DNA from: Cellulomonas wangsupingiae
GTDB taxonomy: Bacteria; Actinomycetota; Actinomycetes; Actinomycetales; Cellulomonadaceae
NCBI RefSeq assembly: GCF_024508275.1
Contig: NZ_CP101989.1
Span: forward strand, 3,844,001-3,908,000
DNA length: 64,000 bases
Reading direction: 5' to 3'
Part shown: piece by piece, positions 26,541-34,750 of the stretch
Layout of the letters: each line of letters opens with the position of its first letter
Position numbering within the stretch: the stretch's first letter is position 1
Program-made: the position numbers and the translations under genes
Notes under the pieces: generated by a model
What the model saw: only the letters and a program-made list of their open reading frames with translations
Databases searched by the model: none
What the model was told of the DNA's origin: nothing

Positions 26541-28574
26541 TCAGCGCGGCGCGTCGCGGTCCGCGAGGCGGCCCAGCATGGCGTTGTACTCGTCCATCTC
26601 GTCGTCCCCGTCGCGGTCGACGCGGCGGTCCCGACGGCGTGCGGTGCGCTCGTCGTCGCGGGTCCACTGCACGGCCACGACGACGGCGAGCGCGAGCGTG
26701 GGGATCTCCCCGATTCCCCAGGCGATGGACCCGCCGATCTGCTGGTCGCGGATCGCCGACGACCCCCAGTCACGGCCCGTGAGCCCGAACCAGTCGGCCA
26801 CGAGCAGGCCCTCGCCGCCCACCAGCGCGACGCCGAAGAACGCGTGGAACGCCATGGTCGCGAACAGCAGCAGCAGCCGCATCGGGTACGGCGGGCGCGT
26901 CGGGCCGGGGTCGACGCCCGCGAGCGCGTTGGCGAACAGGTACCCCGCGAGCGTGAAGTGCACGACCATCGCCAGGTGCCCGACGCCGGTGCGCAGCGAC
27001 CACTCGAACAGGCCGGAGTAGTAGAACAGCACCATCGACCCGGCGAAGTTCACCGCGGCCACCAGGGGGTGCGCGAAGAACCGCCCGACGTGGCTGTGCA
27101 CGAGCGTGAGCACCCACTCGCGCGGGCCGCGCGACGCGTCGTCCCGCAGCGTCGCGGCGCGGGCCGGCACGGCGCGCAGCAGCAGCGTCACGGGCGCCGA
27201 CAGCGCGACGAACAGCGGCACGACCATGACGAGCACCATGTGCTGGATCATGTGCGCGCTGAACAGCACGTGCCCGTAGACGGACGGCCCGCCGGACGTC
27301 GTCCACGCGAACAGCAGCATGCCCGCGACCCACGACGCGGTGCGCGCCCACGGCCACGCGTCCCCGCGGCGCCGCAGGCGGCGGACCCAGCGCAGGTACA
27401 CGACGATGCCCGCGGCGGCCGCGCACGCCATGAGCACGTCCCAGCGCCACTCGGTGAGCCAGCGCAGCGCCGTGGGCTCGGGCGGCAGCGGGTGGCCGGT
27501 CAGCAGGTAGGCCGGCGACGTGTCCGTGGCGGGGGCGTCCGGCACGGGCGGCGGCGAGGAGCCCAGCGCGACGGCGACGCCGGAGACGGCCCCCATGACG
27601 GCGAGCTCGACGAGCACGATCCGCCAGAACAGCAGGGCCCCACCCTCGCCGGCGAGCCGCGGGATCGTCGCACGGCGGTGCGCGAGGCCCAGCAGCGCCA
27701 GGGCGCCGAACAGCAGGATCTTGACGATCAGCAGCACGCCGTAGCGGGTCTCGAGGCCGTCCCACCCGCCGAGGCGCACGACGCTGTTGACGGCACCCGA
27801 GACGGCGACGCCCGCGACGCACCACCCGGCGACCACCGAGTACCGCGCGACGGCCGGCACGACGTCGGCACCCAGCCTGCCCACCAGGATCGCGAGCGCC
27901 GTGAGCGCCCCGATCCACACGGCCGCGCTCACCAGGTGCAGCACCATCGCGGACGTCGCGAGGTCGTGGCCGGCGGCGCCCGCGGCGTGGCCGGTCTGCC
28001 CGAGCTGCCACAGCGCGACGAGCGAGAGCGCGGCGGTCCAGGCCGCACCCGTGGGCGTCGCGACGACGAGGGCCAGCGCCGTGACGACCGCGGCGACCGT
28101 CGTGACCGACAGCAGCGTCCGCCCCAGGTCGATCTGCGTGACGAACAGCACGAGCTCGTCACCGAACGACGGTGCCGTGGGAGGCACGCCGGCGACGGAG
28201 GCGTACGCGAGCACGAGGTGCACGACCGACAGGACGGTCCACGCGCCGGCCGCGACCCCCGCGAGCACCAGGCTGCGCGGGTAGGCGGACCCGTCGGCGG
28301 CGGGGCGGTCCGACGTCGGCGTCCGCGCGGGCGCCGACGTGCGGCGCGGCAGCACGCACACCGCCAGCACCAGCGCGCCGACGGTCAGCGACGCGGCGAG
28401 CTCGGTGAGGGTCTCGACGACGGGCAGGCCCCACCGCACCAGCGCACCGGGGTCCCCGAGCAGGACGGCCGCGCTGCTGCCGGTGAACGCCACCCCGGCG
28501 AGGACCGCCACGACACCCGTCGCGGCGAGCACGCCGAGGGCTCCCCGGCGCGCCAGGCTCACGGGTTGGTCCAC
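26541..28574 (-). CDS. CopD-CtaG fusion membrane protein
   Basis: 677 aa, about 14-16 membrane segments. Residues about 1-350 match the CopD copper-resistance domain (LHLVSAAVWIGALTALAILV; ARYSVVAGWCVAGVAVSGAV). Residues about 390-640 match CtaG/caa3-type oxidase assembly factors (HMIQHMVLVMVVPLFVALSA; FAWTTSGGPSVYGHV; LAGYLFANALAGVDPGPTRPP), with conserved His residues suited to copper. The CopD-CtaG arrangement is known in actinobacteria. It probably moves copper across the membrane for cytochrome oxidase maturation. It follows the CopC-like gene, same strand, 71 bp apart. Confidence 0.92.
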   Translation of the reverse strand: MDQPVSLARRGALGVLAATGVVAVLAGVAFTGSSAAVLLGDPGALVRWGLPVVETLTELAASLTVGALVLAVCVLPRRTSAPARTPTSDRPAADGSAYPRSLVLAGVAAGAWTVLSVVHLVLAYASVAGVPPTAPSFGDELVLFVTQIDLGRTLLSVTTVAAVVTALALVVATPTGAAWTAALSLVALWQLGQTGHAAGAAGHDLATSAMVLHLVSAAVWIGALTALAILVGRLGADVVPAVARYSVVAGWCVAGVAVSGAVNSVVRLGGWDGLETRYGVLLIVKILLFGALALLGLAHRRATIPRLAGEGGALLFWRIVLVELAVMGAVSGVAVALGSSPPPVPDAPATDTSPAYLLTGHPLPPEPTALRWLTEWRWDVLMACAAAAGIVVYLRWVRRLRRRGDAWPWARTASWVAGMLLFAWTTSGGPSVYGHVLFSAHMIQHMVLVMVVPLFVALSAPVTLLLRAVPARAATLRDDASRGPREWVLTLVHSHVGRFFAHPLVAAVNFAGSMVLFYYSGLFEWSLRTGVGHLAMVVHFTLAGYLFANALAGVDPGPTRPPYPMRLLLLFATMAFHAFFGVALVGGEGLLVADWFGLTGRDWGSSAIRDQQIGGSIAWGIGEIPTLALAVVVAVQWTRDDERTARRRDRRVDRDGDDEMDEYNAMLGRLADRDAPR

Positions 28575-28645
28575 CCGGACAGCCTAGGCGTCCCGCACGG
28601 GTCGTCCGGGCGGGCGGCGGCCCTGCGCCGGCCCCGTGGCGGGTC

Positions 28646-29344
28646 TCACTCCGCGGTCGTCGGCCCGGGCCCGGCGCCGTCCGCGGCCGGCGCGCCGTCG
28701 GCCCGCGCGCGGCGACGCGCGACGACCGCGGCGATGACCCCGCCGCCCAGCGCCGCCAGCGCCCCGAGCCCCACCGCGATCCAGACCCCGGCGGACGGCC
28801 CGTCCGCCGGCGGCGGCGCTGCGGGCGTGGGCACCGCCGTGACCGTGGACTCGACCGCCGCGTCCTCCGTGGGCTCGTCGGCCGGCACGTCCTCCGCCGA
28901 GGGCTCCGGCGTGGGCGCGGCGTCCGCCGTCGGCACCGCGCCGCCCACGGCGTCGGTGGCCGTGAACGTGAACGCGCCGGACAGCGGGTGCCCGTCGGCC
29001 GACGTCACCCGCCAGTCCACGGTGTACGTCCCCGCGGGCAGCTCCGCGACGAGCGGCTGGACGACCGACGCGTCGACGAGCTGCGCGGCGCCCGCGCTGA
29101 GCACCGCACCGTCCGGTCCCGTCACGACGACCTGGGTGCCCAGCTCCGTCGCCGGCTGGTCGAAGGTCAGCGTCACCTGCGCCGGTGCCGTCGCGACGGT
29201 GGACCCGTCCGCCGGGTCCGTGGACCGCAGGGTGTTGTGCGCGGCGGCGGGCGAGGCCCCCAGTGCCGTGAGCAGCAGCACGAGCGCGGCGAGCGCGGCG
29301 GTGCGCCGCGCGGCACGCGCGCGGGGGGACGGGACGGACGGCAC
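28646..29344 (-). CDS. CopC-domain copper-binding membrane-anchored protein
   Basis: 232 aa from GTG with AGGAAGG 8 nt upstream. A signal peptide ends at AAAHN, leaving His as the mature N-terminal residue, the usual CopC Cu(II) ligand. The CopC fold follows (STDPADGSTVATAPAQVTLT; VDWRVTSADGHPLSGAFTF, where the His in DGHP is a second ligand). A Pro/Thr/Glu linker leads to a C-terminal membrane helix (WIAVGLGALAALGGGVIAA). It should pass copper to the CopD-CtaG protein encoded next. Confidence 0.92.
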   Translation of the reverse strand: MPSVPSPRARAARRTAALAALVLLLTALGASPAAAHNTLRSTDPADGSTVATAPAQVTLTFDQPATELGTQVVVTGPDGAVLSAGAAQLVDASVVQPLVAELPAGTYTVDWRVTSADGHPLSGAFTFTATDAVGGAVPTADAAPTPEPSAEDVPADEPTEDAAVESTVTAVPTPAAPPPADGPSAGVWIAVGLGALAALGGGVIAAVVARRRARADGAPAADGAGPGPTTAE

Positions 29345-29421
29345 GACGACCACCTTCCTGGAGGGACGACAGCGCCCCGATCCCATCACGCCCGCGCCGC
29401 GCGCGGCCAACCGCCGCCCGG

Positions 29422-30252
29422 TCACGCAGGCGCGGCTGCCCACGGCACGGCACGTCCCCGGCGGGCGGGCAGCCGCAGCGCGGTGTGCGCGAGCAGCGCC
29501 GTGGCCAGCACGGTCACCCCGAGCGCCGCCTGTCGTCGCGCGGCGGTGTCGGTCGTGGCGGGCGGCGCGTCGGCGGTGGTGGCGGCGGGCGGGTCGGCGG
29601 CCGGCGGCGGGTCCGCAGCCGCGGCCCGGTCGGCGGCCGCGACCAGCGCCGCCACGGTGTGCGGCGCGTGGGGGTCGGTCGGGTCGAGTCCCGCGGCCTC
29701 GAGGGTCGCGGCGTCGAGCCCGGCCGCGACGAGCGCGTCGAGGTCGGTCCCGGCCGCGCGCACGGCGTCGAGGTCGAAGCCCGCATCGCGCAGGGCGGCG
29801 AGGTCGATCGGCGTGGCGGCGTCGTCGGTGGAGAGGGCCTCGTCCGCCGTCCCGAGATCGTCGCCGGCCCCTCCCGCCGGGGTGGCGCCGTGCTCCGCGT
29901 GGCCACCGGCCACCGTCACGCTGCCGGCGGCCGGGGCCGCCAGCATCGCGAGCAGCGGCTGCAGCGCGACGGCCAGCGCGGCCGCACCGAGCACGGCGGC
30001 CAGCCGCGTGCTGCGCCCTGCGGCCGTGCGGGCGCCGAGCACTCCCGCCACCAGGACGAGCGCGGCGACGGCACCCAGCAGGGCGGGCCCGGGCACGTGA
30101 CCTCCGGCCAGGCAGTGGCCGCCGACCGCGCCGGCGAGCACGGCAGCGGTCAGGCCGACCCCACGGGCGAGCACGAGCGGGCTCCGGCCCGGTACGCGGT
30201 ACTCGTCGGCGGGCACCGGCCGAACATCGCTCCCGGAGCGCCCGCGGTCCAT
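29422..30252 (-). CDS. Membrane protein with four tandem decapeptide repeats
   Basis: 276 aa. Membrane segments lie near residues 29-46, 55-73, 82-105 and 249-266. The long loop between the last two contains a His-containing stretch (GGHAEHG) and, at residues 151-190, four exact-length repeats LAALRDAGFD, LDAVRAAGTD, LDALVAAGLD, AATLEAAGLD. No known family is recognised. It is upstream of and codirectional with the CopC and CopD-CtaG genes, so a role in copper handling or oxidase assembly is possible but unproved. Confidence 0.68.
   Translation of the reverse strand: MDRGRSGSDVRPVPADEYRVPGRSPLVLARGVGLTAAVLAGAVGGHCLAGGHVPGPALLGAVAALVLVAGVLGARTAAGRSTRLAAVLGAAALAVALQPLLAMLAAPAAGSVTVAGGHAEHGATPAGGAGDDLGTADEALSTDDAATPIDLAALRDAGFDLDAVRAAGTDLDALVAAGLDAATLEAAGLDPTDPHAPHTVAALVAAADRAAAADPPPAADPPAATTADAPPATTDTAARRQAALGVTVLATALLAHTALRLPARRGRAVPWAAAPA
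29683..29802 (-). repeat. Four tandem 30-bp coding repeats
   Basis: The DNA encodes four consecutive 10-residue units of consensus L-D-A-L-x-A-A-G-x-D. Each unit is exactly 30 bp. They lie in a loop predicted between membrane segments 3 and 4. Confidence 0.75.
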
Positions 30253-30333
30253 CCACGGAATCGTTTCAGCACTCCGCCGGGGCGGCAGCGCCGCATCGAG
30301 GTCCCGCGTCCCACCCCCCGGGACGCGACCCGG

Positions 30334-31839
30334 TCAGCCCCAGACCAGCGCCTGCGCCGGGTCCGCCAGGACCGCCGCGACGTCGGCCAGCACGCGGCTG
30401 CCGAGCTCGCCGTCGACCAGCCGGTGGTCGAAGCTGAGCGCGAGCTGCGTGACGTCGCGGACCTTGATCTTGCCCTTGTGCACCCAGGGCTGGCGACGGA
30501 TCGCCCCGAACGCCAGGATCGCCGCCTCGCCCGGGTTGAGTATCGGCGTGCCGGTGTCGATGCCGAACACCCCGACGTTGGTCAGCGTGATCGTGCCGTC
30601 GGACATCGCGGCCGGCGACGTGCGGCCCGCGCGCGCCGTGGACGTCAGCTCGCCCAGCGCTCGCGCCAGGCTCAGCAGGTCCAGGCGGTGCGCGTCCTTG
30701 ACGTTCGGCACCACCAGGCCCCGCGGCGTCGCGGCCGCGATCCCCAGGTTCACGTAGTGCTTGTAGACGATCTCCTGCGACGCCTCGTCCCAGGACGCGT
30801 TGATCTCGGGGTGCCGGTCGACGGCCAGCAGCAGCGCCTTGGCAGCGATGAGCAGCGGCGTGACCCGCACGTCGGCGAACTCGCGGTCCGCGCGCAGCCG
30901 CTCGACGAGCTTCATGGTGCGGGTGACGTCGACCGTGTGGAACACCGTGACGTGCGGCGCGCTGAACGCGCTCGACACCATCGCCTCGGCGGTCCGCTTG
31001 CGGACCGACTTCACCGGCACGCGCGTCTGGCGGCCGTCGGGGCTGACGGTGCCGCCCGCGGCCCACGGGCGGTCGTCGCCCGGGTACGTCGCGAGCGCGC
31101 GGCCCTCGGCGCGCACCGAGTGGGCGAGCACGTCCTCGCGCGTGACGATCCCTCCCGGGCCGGTCGGCGTGATCGCGTCGAGGTCGAGCCCGAGGTCCCG
31201 CGCGAGCTTGCGCACGGGCGGCTTGGCGAGCGCGTGGCCCGTCCGGCCGTCCGGTCGGGGCGCTGCGTCGCCGCCGGTGCGCGGGGCCGTCGCGGGCGCG
31301 GGGGCTACGGCCGTGGCGGTACCACCCGGCACCGCGCGGGCCCGGCGCGCCGTGCCGGCGTCCGCGACGCCGTAGCCGACGAGCACCGCACCGGAGCGGG
31401 CACCGTCGGCCGGGGCCAGGTCCTCGCGCGCGGCCTCGATCTCGTCCGCGCCGCCGGGCTCGGCCGACGACCTGGTGGGGTGGGGGTGGCGGGCCCGCAC
31501 CCCGTCCGCCGGGTGGGCGACCGGCGCGGCCGCAGCGGCGTTGGCCGGCGCTGCGGCGCCCGGCGCTGCGTCCGCCGGTCCGGCCGCCCCGTCGGGGTCG
31601 GTGTCGACCTCGATGATCGGCGTGCCGACCTCGACGGTCGTGCCGACGTCGACGAGCAGCCGGGTCACGACGCCCGTCCACGGGCACGGCAGGTCGACGA
31701 GCGACTTGGCCGTCTCGATCTCGACGATCGTCTGGTTGACCTCGACGCGGTCGCCGACGGCGACGTGCCAGGTGACGATGTCGGCCTCGGTCAGGCCCTC
31801 ACCGGCGTCGGGCAGGGGGAACTGCTGGTACGTGGGCAC
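30334..31839 (-). CDS. 2-oxoacid dehydrogenase E2 (dihydrolipoamide acyltransferase)
   Basis: 501 aa from GTG (GGAGA 6 nt upstream). Domains in order: one lipoyl domain with the modified Lys in EIETAKSLVDL (Lys about 45); a long Ala/Pro/Asp linker; an E1/E3-binding domain (PPVRKLARDLGLDLDAITP, GPGGIVTREDV); and the C-terminal acyltransferase domain ending SFDHRLVDGELG with the active-site His. It forms the core of a pyruvate or branched-chain 2-oxoacid dehydrogenase complex. It is the last gene of the E1alpha-E1beta-E2 operon; no E3 (lpd) is present here. Confidence 0.93.
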   Translation of the reverse strand: MPTYQQFPLPDAGEGLTEADIVTWHVAVGDRVEVNQTIVEIETAKSLVDLPCPWTGVVTRLLVDVGTTVEVGTPIIEVDTDPDGAAGPADAAPGAAAPANAAAAAPVAHPADGVRARHPHPTRSSAEPGGADEIEAAREDLAPADGARSGAVLVGYGVADAGTARRARAVPGGTATAVAPAPATAPRTGGDAAPRPDGRTGHALAKPPVRKLARDLGLDLDAITPTGPGGIVTREDVLAHSVRAEGRALATYPGDDRPWAAGGTVSPDGRQTRVPVKSVRKRTAEAMVSSAFSAPHVTVFHTVDVTRTMKLVERLRADREFADVRVTPLLIAAKALLLAVDRHPEINASWDEASQEIVYKHYVNLGIAAATPRGLVVPNVKDAHRLDLLSLARALGELTSTARAGRTSPAAMSDGTITLTNVGVFGIDTGTPILNPGEAAILAFGAIRRQPWVHKGKIKVRDVTQLALSFDHRLVDGELGSRVLADVAAVLADPAQALVWG

Positions 31840-31856
31840 GCGGGGTCTCCGGGGGG

Positions 31857-32927
31857 TCAGAACGCGAGGGTGCGGTCGACGGCGTCGAGCAGCCGGTCGA
31901 GCCCGGGCAGGTAGTCGTGCTCGATCTTGGCGACCGGGTACGGGGTGTGGAACCCCCCGACGCGCAGCACGGGTGCCTGCAGGTGGTAGAAGCACTCCTC
32001 GGTGATCCGGGCCGCGACCTCGCCTCCCGTCCCGTAGAGGACGGGCGCCTCGTGGACGACGACGCAGCGGCCGGTGCGCCGCACCGACGCGGCGACGGTC
32101 GCGGTGTCGAGCGGGGAGATCGTGCGCAGGTCGACGACCTCGATGCTCGTGCCGTCAGCCGCGGCCGCCTCGGCGGCCTTCAGCGCGGTCGCGACCGTCG
32201 GCCCGTACGCGACGACGGTCACGTCCGTGCCCGGACGCACGACGCGCGCGTGGTCGAGGTCCGTCGGGCTGCCGTGCGGTGCGGGCAGGGGTGCGTCGAG
32301 GTCGACGTCGCCCTTCTCCCAGTACCGGCCCTTCGGCTCGAGGAAGATGACGGGGTCGGGCGAGGCGATCGCCTGCTGGATCATCGTGAAGGCGTCGGAC
32401 GCGGTCGACGGGGACACGACGCGCAGGCCCGGGGTGTGCGCGAACAGCGCCTCGGGCGACTCGCTGTGGTGCTCGATGGCCCCGATGCCGCCGCCGTAGG
32501 GGATGCGGATGACGACGGGCAGCCGCAGCCGCCCCTGCGAGCGGTAGTGCATGCGCGACAGCTGGGTCGTGATCTGGTCGAACGCGGGGAACACGAACCC
32601 GTCGAACTGGATCTCGCACACCGGCCGGTACCCGCGCAGCGCGAGGCCGATCGCGGTGCCGACGATGCCCGACTCCGCGAGCGGCGTGTCCACGACGCGG
32701 TCGTCGCCGAACTCCGCGAAGAGCCCGTCGGTGACCCGGAAGACGCCGCCGAGCCGCCCGATGTCCTCGCCCATGAGCAGCGTGCGCGGGTCGTTCGCCA
32801 GCGCCCGGCGCAGGCCGAGGTTGAGGGCCTTGGCCATGGGGAGCCGCTGCGTGCCCGTCGGGAACGGGGGCGGGGCGGGTGCCGGCGGCAGGTCGGTGAG
32901 GCGTGCGCGCTCGCTGGTGACGCTCAT
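31857..32927 (-). CDS. 2-oxoacid dehydrogenase E1 beta subunit
   Basis: 356 aa. It has the transketolase-type pyrimidine-binding domain (LLMGEDIGRLGGVFRVTDGL; TPLAESGIVGTAIGLALRG) and the transketolase C-terminal domain (EVVDLRTISPLDTATVAASV; VVVHEAPVLYGTGGEV). It pairs with the alpha subunit, whose stop overlaps this start by 4 bp (ATGA). The heterotetrameric form is shared by branched-chain and Gram-positive pyruvate dehydrogenases, so substrate is uncertain. Confidence 0.93.
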   Translation of the reverse strand: MSVTSERARLTDLPPAPAPPPFPTGTQRLPMAKALNLGLRRALANDPRTLLMGEDIGRLGGVFRVTDGLFAEFGDDRVVDTPLAESGIVGTAIGLALRGYRPVCEIQFDGFVFPAFDQITTQLSRMHYRSQGRLRLPVVIRIPYGGGIGAIEHHSESPEALFAHTPGLRVVSPSTASDAFTMIQQAIASPDPVIFLEPKGRYWEKGDVDLDAPLPAPHGSPTDLDHARVVRPGTDVTVVAYGPTVATALKAAEAAAADGTSIEVVDLRTISPLDTATVAASVRRTGRCVVVHEAPVLYGTGGEVAARITEECFYHLQAPVLRVGGFHTPYPVAKIEHDYLPGLDRLLDAVDRTLAF

Positions 32928-34087
32928 CGGTGGCCTCCTGCCGTCCGGCGGCCGTCGTGGTCGACGAAGGACTGCTCGTACTGCGTGAACCAGGCGCGCT
33001 CGGCGTCGACGACGGCGTTCGGCGTGGCGTAGACGTGGTCGAACATCGTGTGCGGCGACGGGTGGCCCATCGCGCGGACGGTCGTGCGGATGTGCTCGCC
33101 GAACGCGTCGGACTCCGCGGCCAGCTGCGCCTGGAAGACCTCGGGCAGCTCGCCCGTGCGCTCGAGGTGCACGCGCAGCCGCTCGATCGGGTCGCGGCGG
33201 CGCCAGTACTCCTCCTGCTCCGACGTGCGGTAGCGGGTGGGGTCGTCCGACGTCGTGTGCGCGCCCATGCGGTACGTGTACGCCTCGATGAACGTGGGGC
33301 CGCCGCCGCTGCGGGCCCGCTCGAGCGCCTGGCGCGTGACGGCGTACGACGCGACGACGTCGTTGCCGTCGACCCGCACGGACGGGATGCCGAAACCGGG
33401 TGCGCGGGCCGCGAGGGGGACGCGCGCCTGGCGCGTCGTCGGCTCGGAGATCGCGAACTGGTTGTTCTGGCAGAACAGCACGACCGGTGCCTGGTTGACG
33501 GACGCGAACACGAGCGCCTCGCTGACGTCGCCCTGCGCGGTCGCGCCGTCACCGAAGTACGCGACGACCGCGGTGTCGCGCGCCGGGTCGCCCGTGCCGA
33601 CGAGGCCGTCGCGCTGCACGCCCATCGCGTAGCCGGTCGCGTGCAGCGTGTGCGAGCCGATGACGAGGGTGAACAGGTGGAAGCCGTGGTCGGCCGGGTC
33701 CCAGCCGCCGTGGTCGACGCCGCGGAACAGCCGCAGCAGGTCCGTCATCTCCAGTCCGCGGACGTGCGCGACGCCGTGCTCGCGGTACGAGGGGAACACG
33801 TGGTCCTGGGGGCGCAGCGCGTGGCCGGAGCCGACCGCCGCGGCCTCCTGCCCGAGCGACTGCGCCCAGAGCCCGAGCTCGCCCTGGCGCTGCAGGGACG
33901 TCGCCTCGTTGTCGAAGCGGCGGGTGAGGACCATGTCGCGGTACATCGCGCGCAGCCGGTCACCGTCCAGGTCGGCGGCCCACCGGTCGTACTCGGGGTG
34001 ACCGACGCGCTCACCCGTGGGGGTGAGCAGCTGGACGAGACCGTCGTCGGTCAGGGGGCCGTCGGCCGCGGGAACGGTCGTGCTCAC
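32924..34087 (-). CDS. 2-oxoacid dehydrogenase E1 alpha subunit
   Basis: 387 aa. The thiamine diphosphate motif is GDGATAQGDVSEALVFASVN ending in QNNQFAIS; FPSYREHGV and YRMGAHTTSDDP (the phosphorylation-loop region of the family) are also present. It binds ThDP and decarboxylates the 2-oxoacid. It is the first gene of the operon, with a dense palindromic operator region just upstream (34113-34147). Branched-chain (bkdA-like) or pyruvate (pdhA-like) substrate cannot be settled by eye. Confidence 0.93.
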   Translation of the reverse strand: MSTTVPAADGPLTDDGLVQLLTPTGERVGHPEYDRWAADLDGDRLRAMYRDMVLTRRFDNEATSLQRQGELGLWAQSLGQEAAAVGSGHALRPQDHVFPSYREHGVAHVRGLEMTDLLRLFRGVDHGGWDPADHGFHLFTLVIGSHTLHATGYAMGVQRDGLVGTGDPARDTAVVAYFGDGATAQGDVSEALVFASVNQAPVVLFCQNNQFAISEPTTRQARVPLAARAPGFGIPSVRVDGNDVVASYAVTRQALERARSGGGPTFIEAYTYRMGAHTTSDDPTRYRTSEQEEYWRRRDPIERLRVHLERTGELPEVFQAQLAAESDAFGEHIRTTVRAMGHPSPHTMFDHVYATPNAVVDAERAWFTQYEQSFVDHDGRRTAGGHR

Positions 34088-34112
34088 GCGGTGCTCCTTC
34101 GCTGGGGAATCG

Positions 34113-34147
34113 AACCTACGTCAGCGTAGGCTACGGATCCGTAGGTT
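34113..34147. promoter_or_regulatory. Nested palindromic operator of the 2-oxoacid dehydrogenase operon
   Basis: In 35 bp, CTACG occurs four times in alternating orientation. CCTACG-TCAG-CGTAGG is followed by CTACGGATCCGTAG (perfect 14-bp palindrome), and the outermost AACCTACG/CGTAGGTT also pair. It ends 26 bp before the E1 alpha start, a likely repressor or tandem-dimer site. Confidence 0.72.
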
Positions 34148-34174
34148 ACGAGGGCCCGGTCCGGACAACGCTCG

Positions 34175-34213
34175 CGCGGCCCCGCTTGTGGGATCCCCAC
34201 AAGCGGGGCCGCG
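34175..34213. repeat. 18-bp perfect stem with 3-nt loop in a divergent intergenic region
   Basis: The arm GCGGCCCCGCTTGTGGG plus one outer C-G pair is followed by ATC and the exact complement. It has no U-tract and lies between two divergently transcribed genes (starts 34087 and 34277), where no terminator is expected. Confidence 0.75.
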
Positions 34214-34276
34214 TGCGGTGGCACGACGCCGCCCGGTGCGCGACGCTCGATGGTCCCACCCCCCGCCGGAGGCGTC

Positions 34277-34750
34277 GTGACCGCAGACCTCGCGCCCACG
34301 TCCGCCCGCCGCCGGTCCGCCGGTGCCGCCGCGCTCGTCGGCGCCGGGGTCATGGCCGCGGTCGACGAGATCGTCTTCCACCAGGTCCTGGCCTGGCACC
34401 ACTTCTACGACCGCGGGACGCCCGACGTCGCCCTGCTGTCCGACGGGCTGCTGCACGCGGCCGAGCTCGTCGCGCTCGTCGCCGGCTTCTTCCTGCTGGC
34501 CGACCTGCGCCGTCGCGGCGCCCTCGTCGTGCCCGCCGCGTGGTCCGGGTTCTTCCTCGGCGCCGGGGGCTTCCAGCTCGTCGACGCGCTCGTCGACCAC
34601 AAGCTGCTGCGGGTCCACCAGATCCGGTACGGCGTCGACCTGCTGCCGTACGACCTGGCGTGGACCGCCAGTGCGGTCCTGCTGCTCGGGATCGGTGCGG
34701 TGCTGTGGCGGCGGGCGCGGCGGGCGGTGCCCGCGCGCGCGGCGGCGTGA
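34277..34750 (+). CDS. DUF2243 membrane protein
   Basis: 157 aa from GTG with GGAGG 5 nt upstream; an in-frame ATG at 34250 is less well placed. Four membrane segments. Conserved DUF2243 features: VDEIVFHQVLAWHHFYD, LLSDGLLHAAELV, FQLVDALVDHKLLRVHQIRY, with several membrane-associated His residues. The stop overlaps the following ctaG start (GTGA). The family is often encoded beside CtaG, consistent with metal or oxidase assembly, but its biochemistry is unknown. Confidence 0.88.
   Translation: MTADLAPTSARRRSAGAAALVGAGVMAAVDEIVFHQVLAWHHFYDRGTPDVALLSDGLLHAAELVALVAGFFLLADLRRRGALVVPAAWSGFFLGAGGFQLVDALVDHKLLRVHQIRYGVDLLPYDLAWTASAVLLLGIGAVLWRRARRAVPARAAA

Noticed and set aside
24846..30437. Huge 1863-codon plus-strand open frame and similar long antisense frames elsewhere (for example 112-3111, 42402-47165)
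   Set aside because: They lie opposite well-identified minus-strand genes, have Arg/Gly/Ala-dominated content and no domains. High GC removes stop codons in antisense frames.
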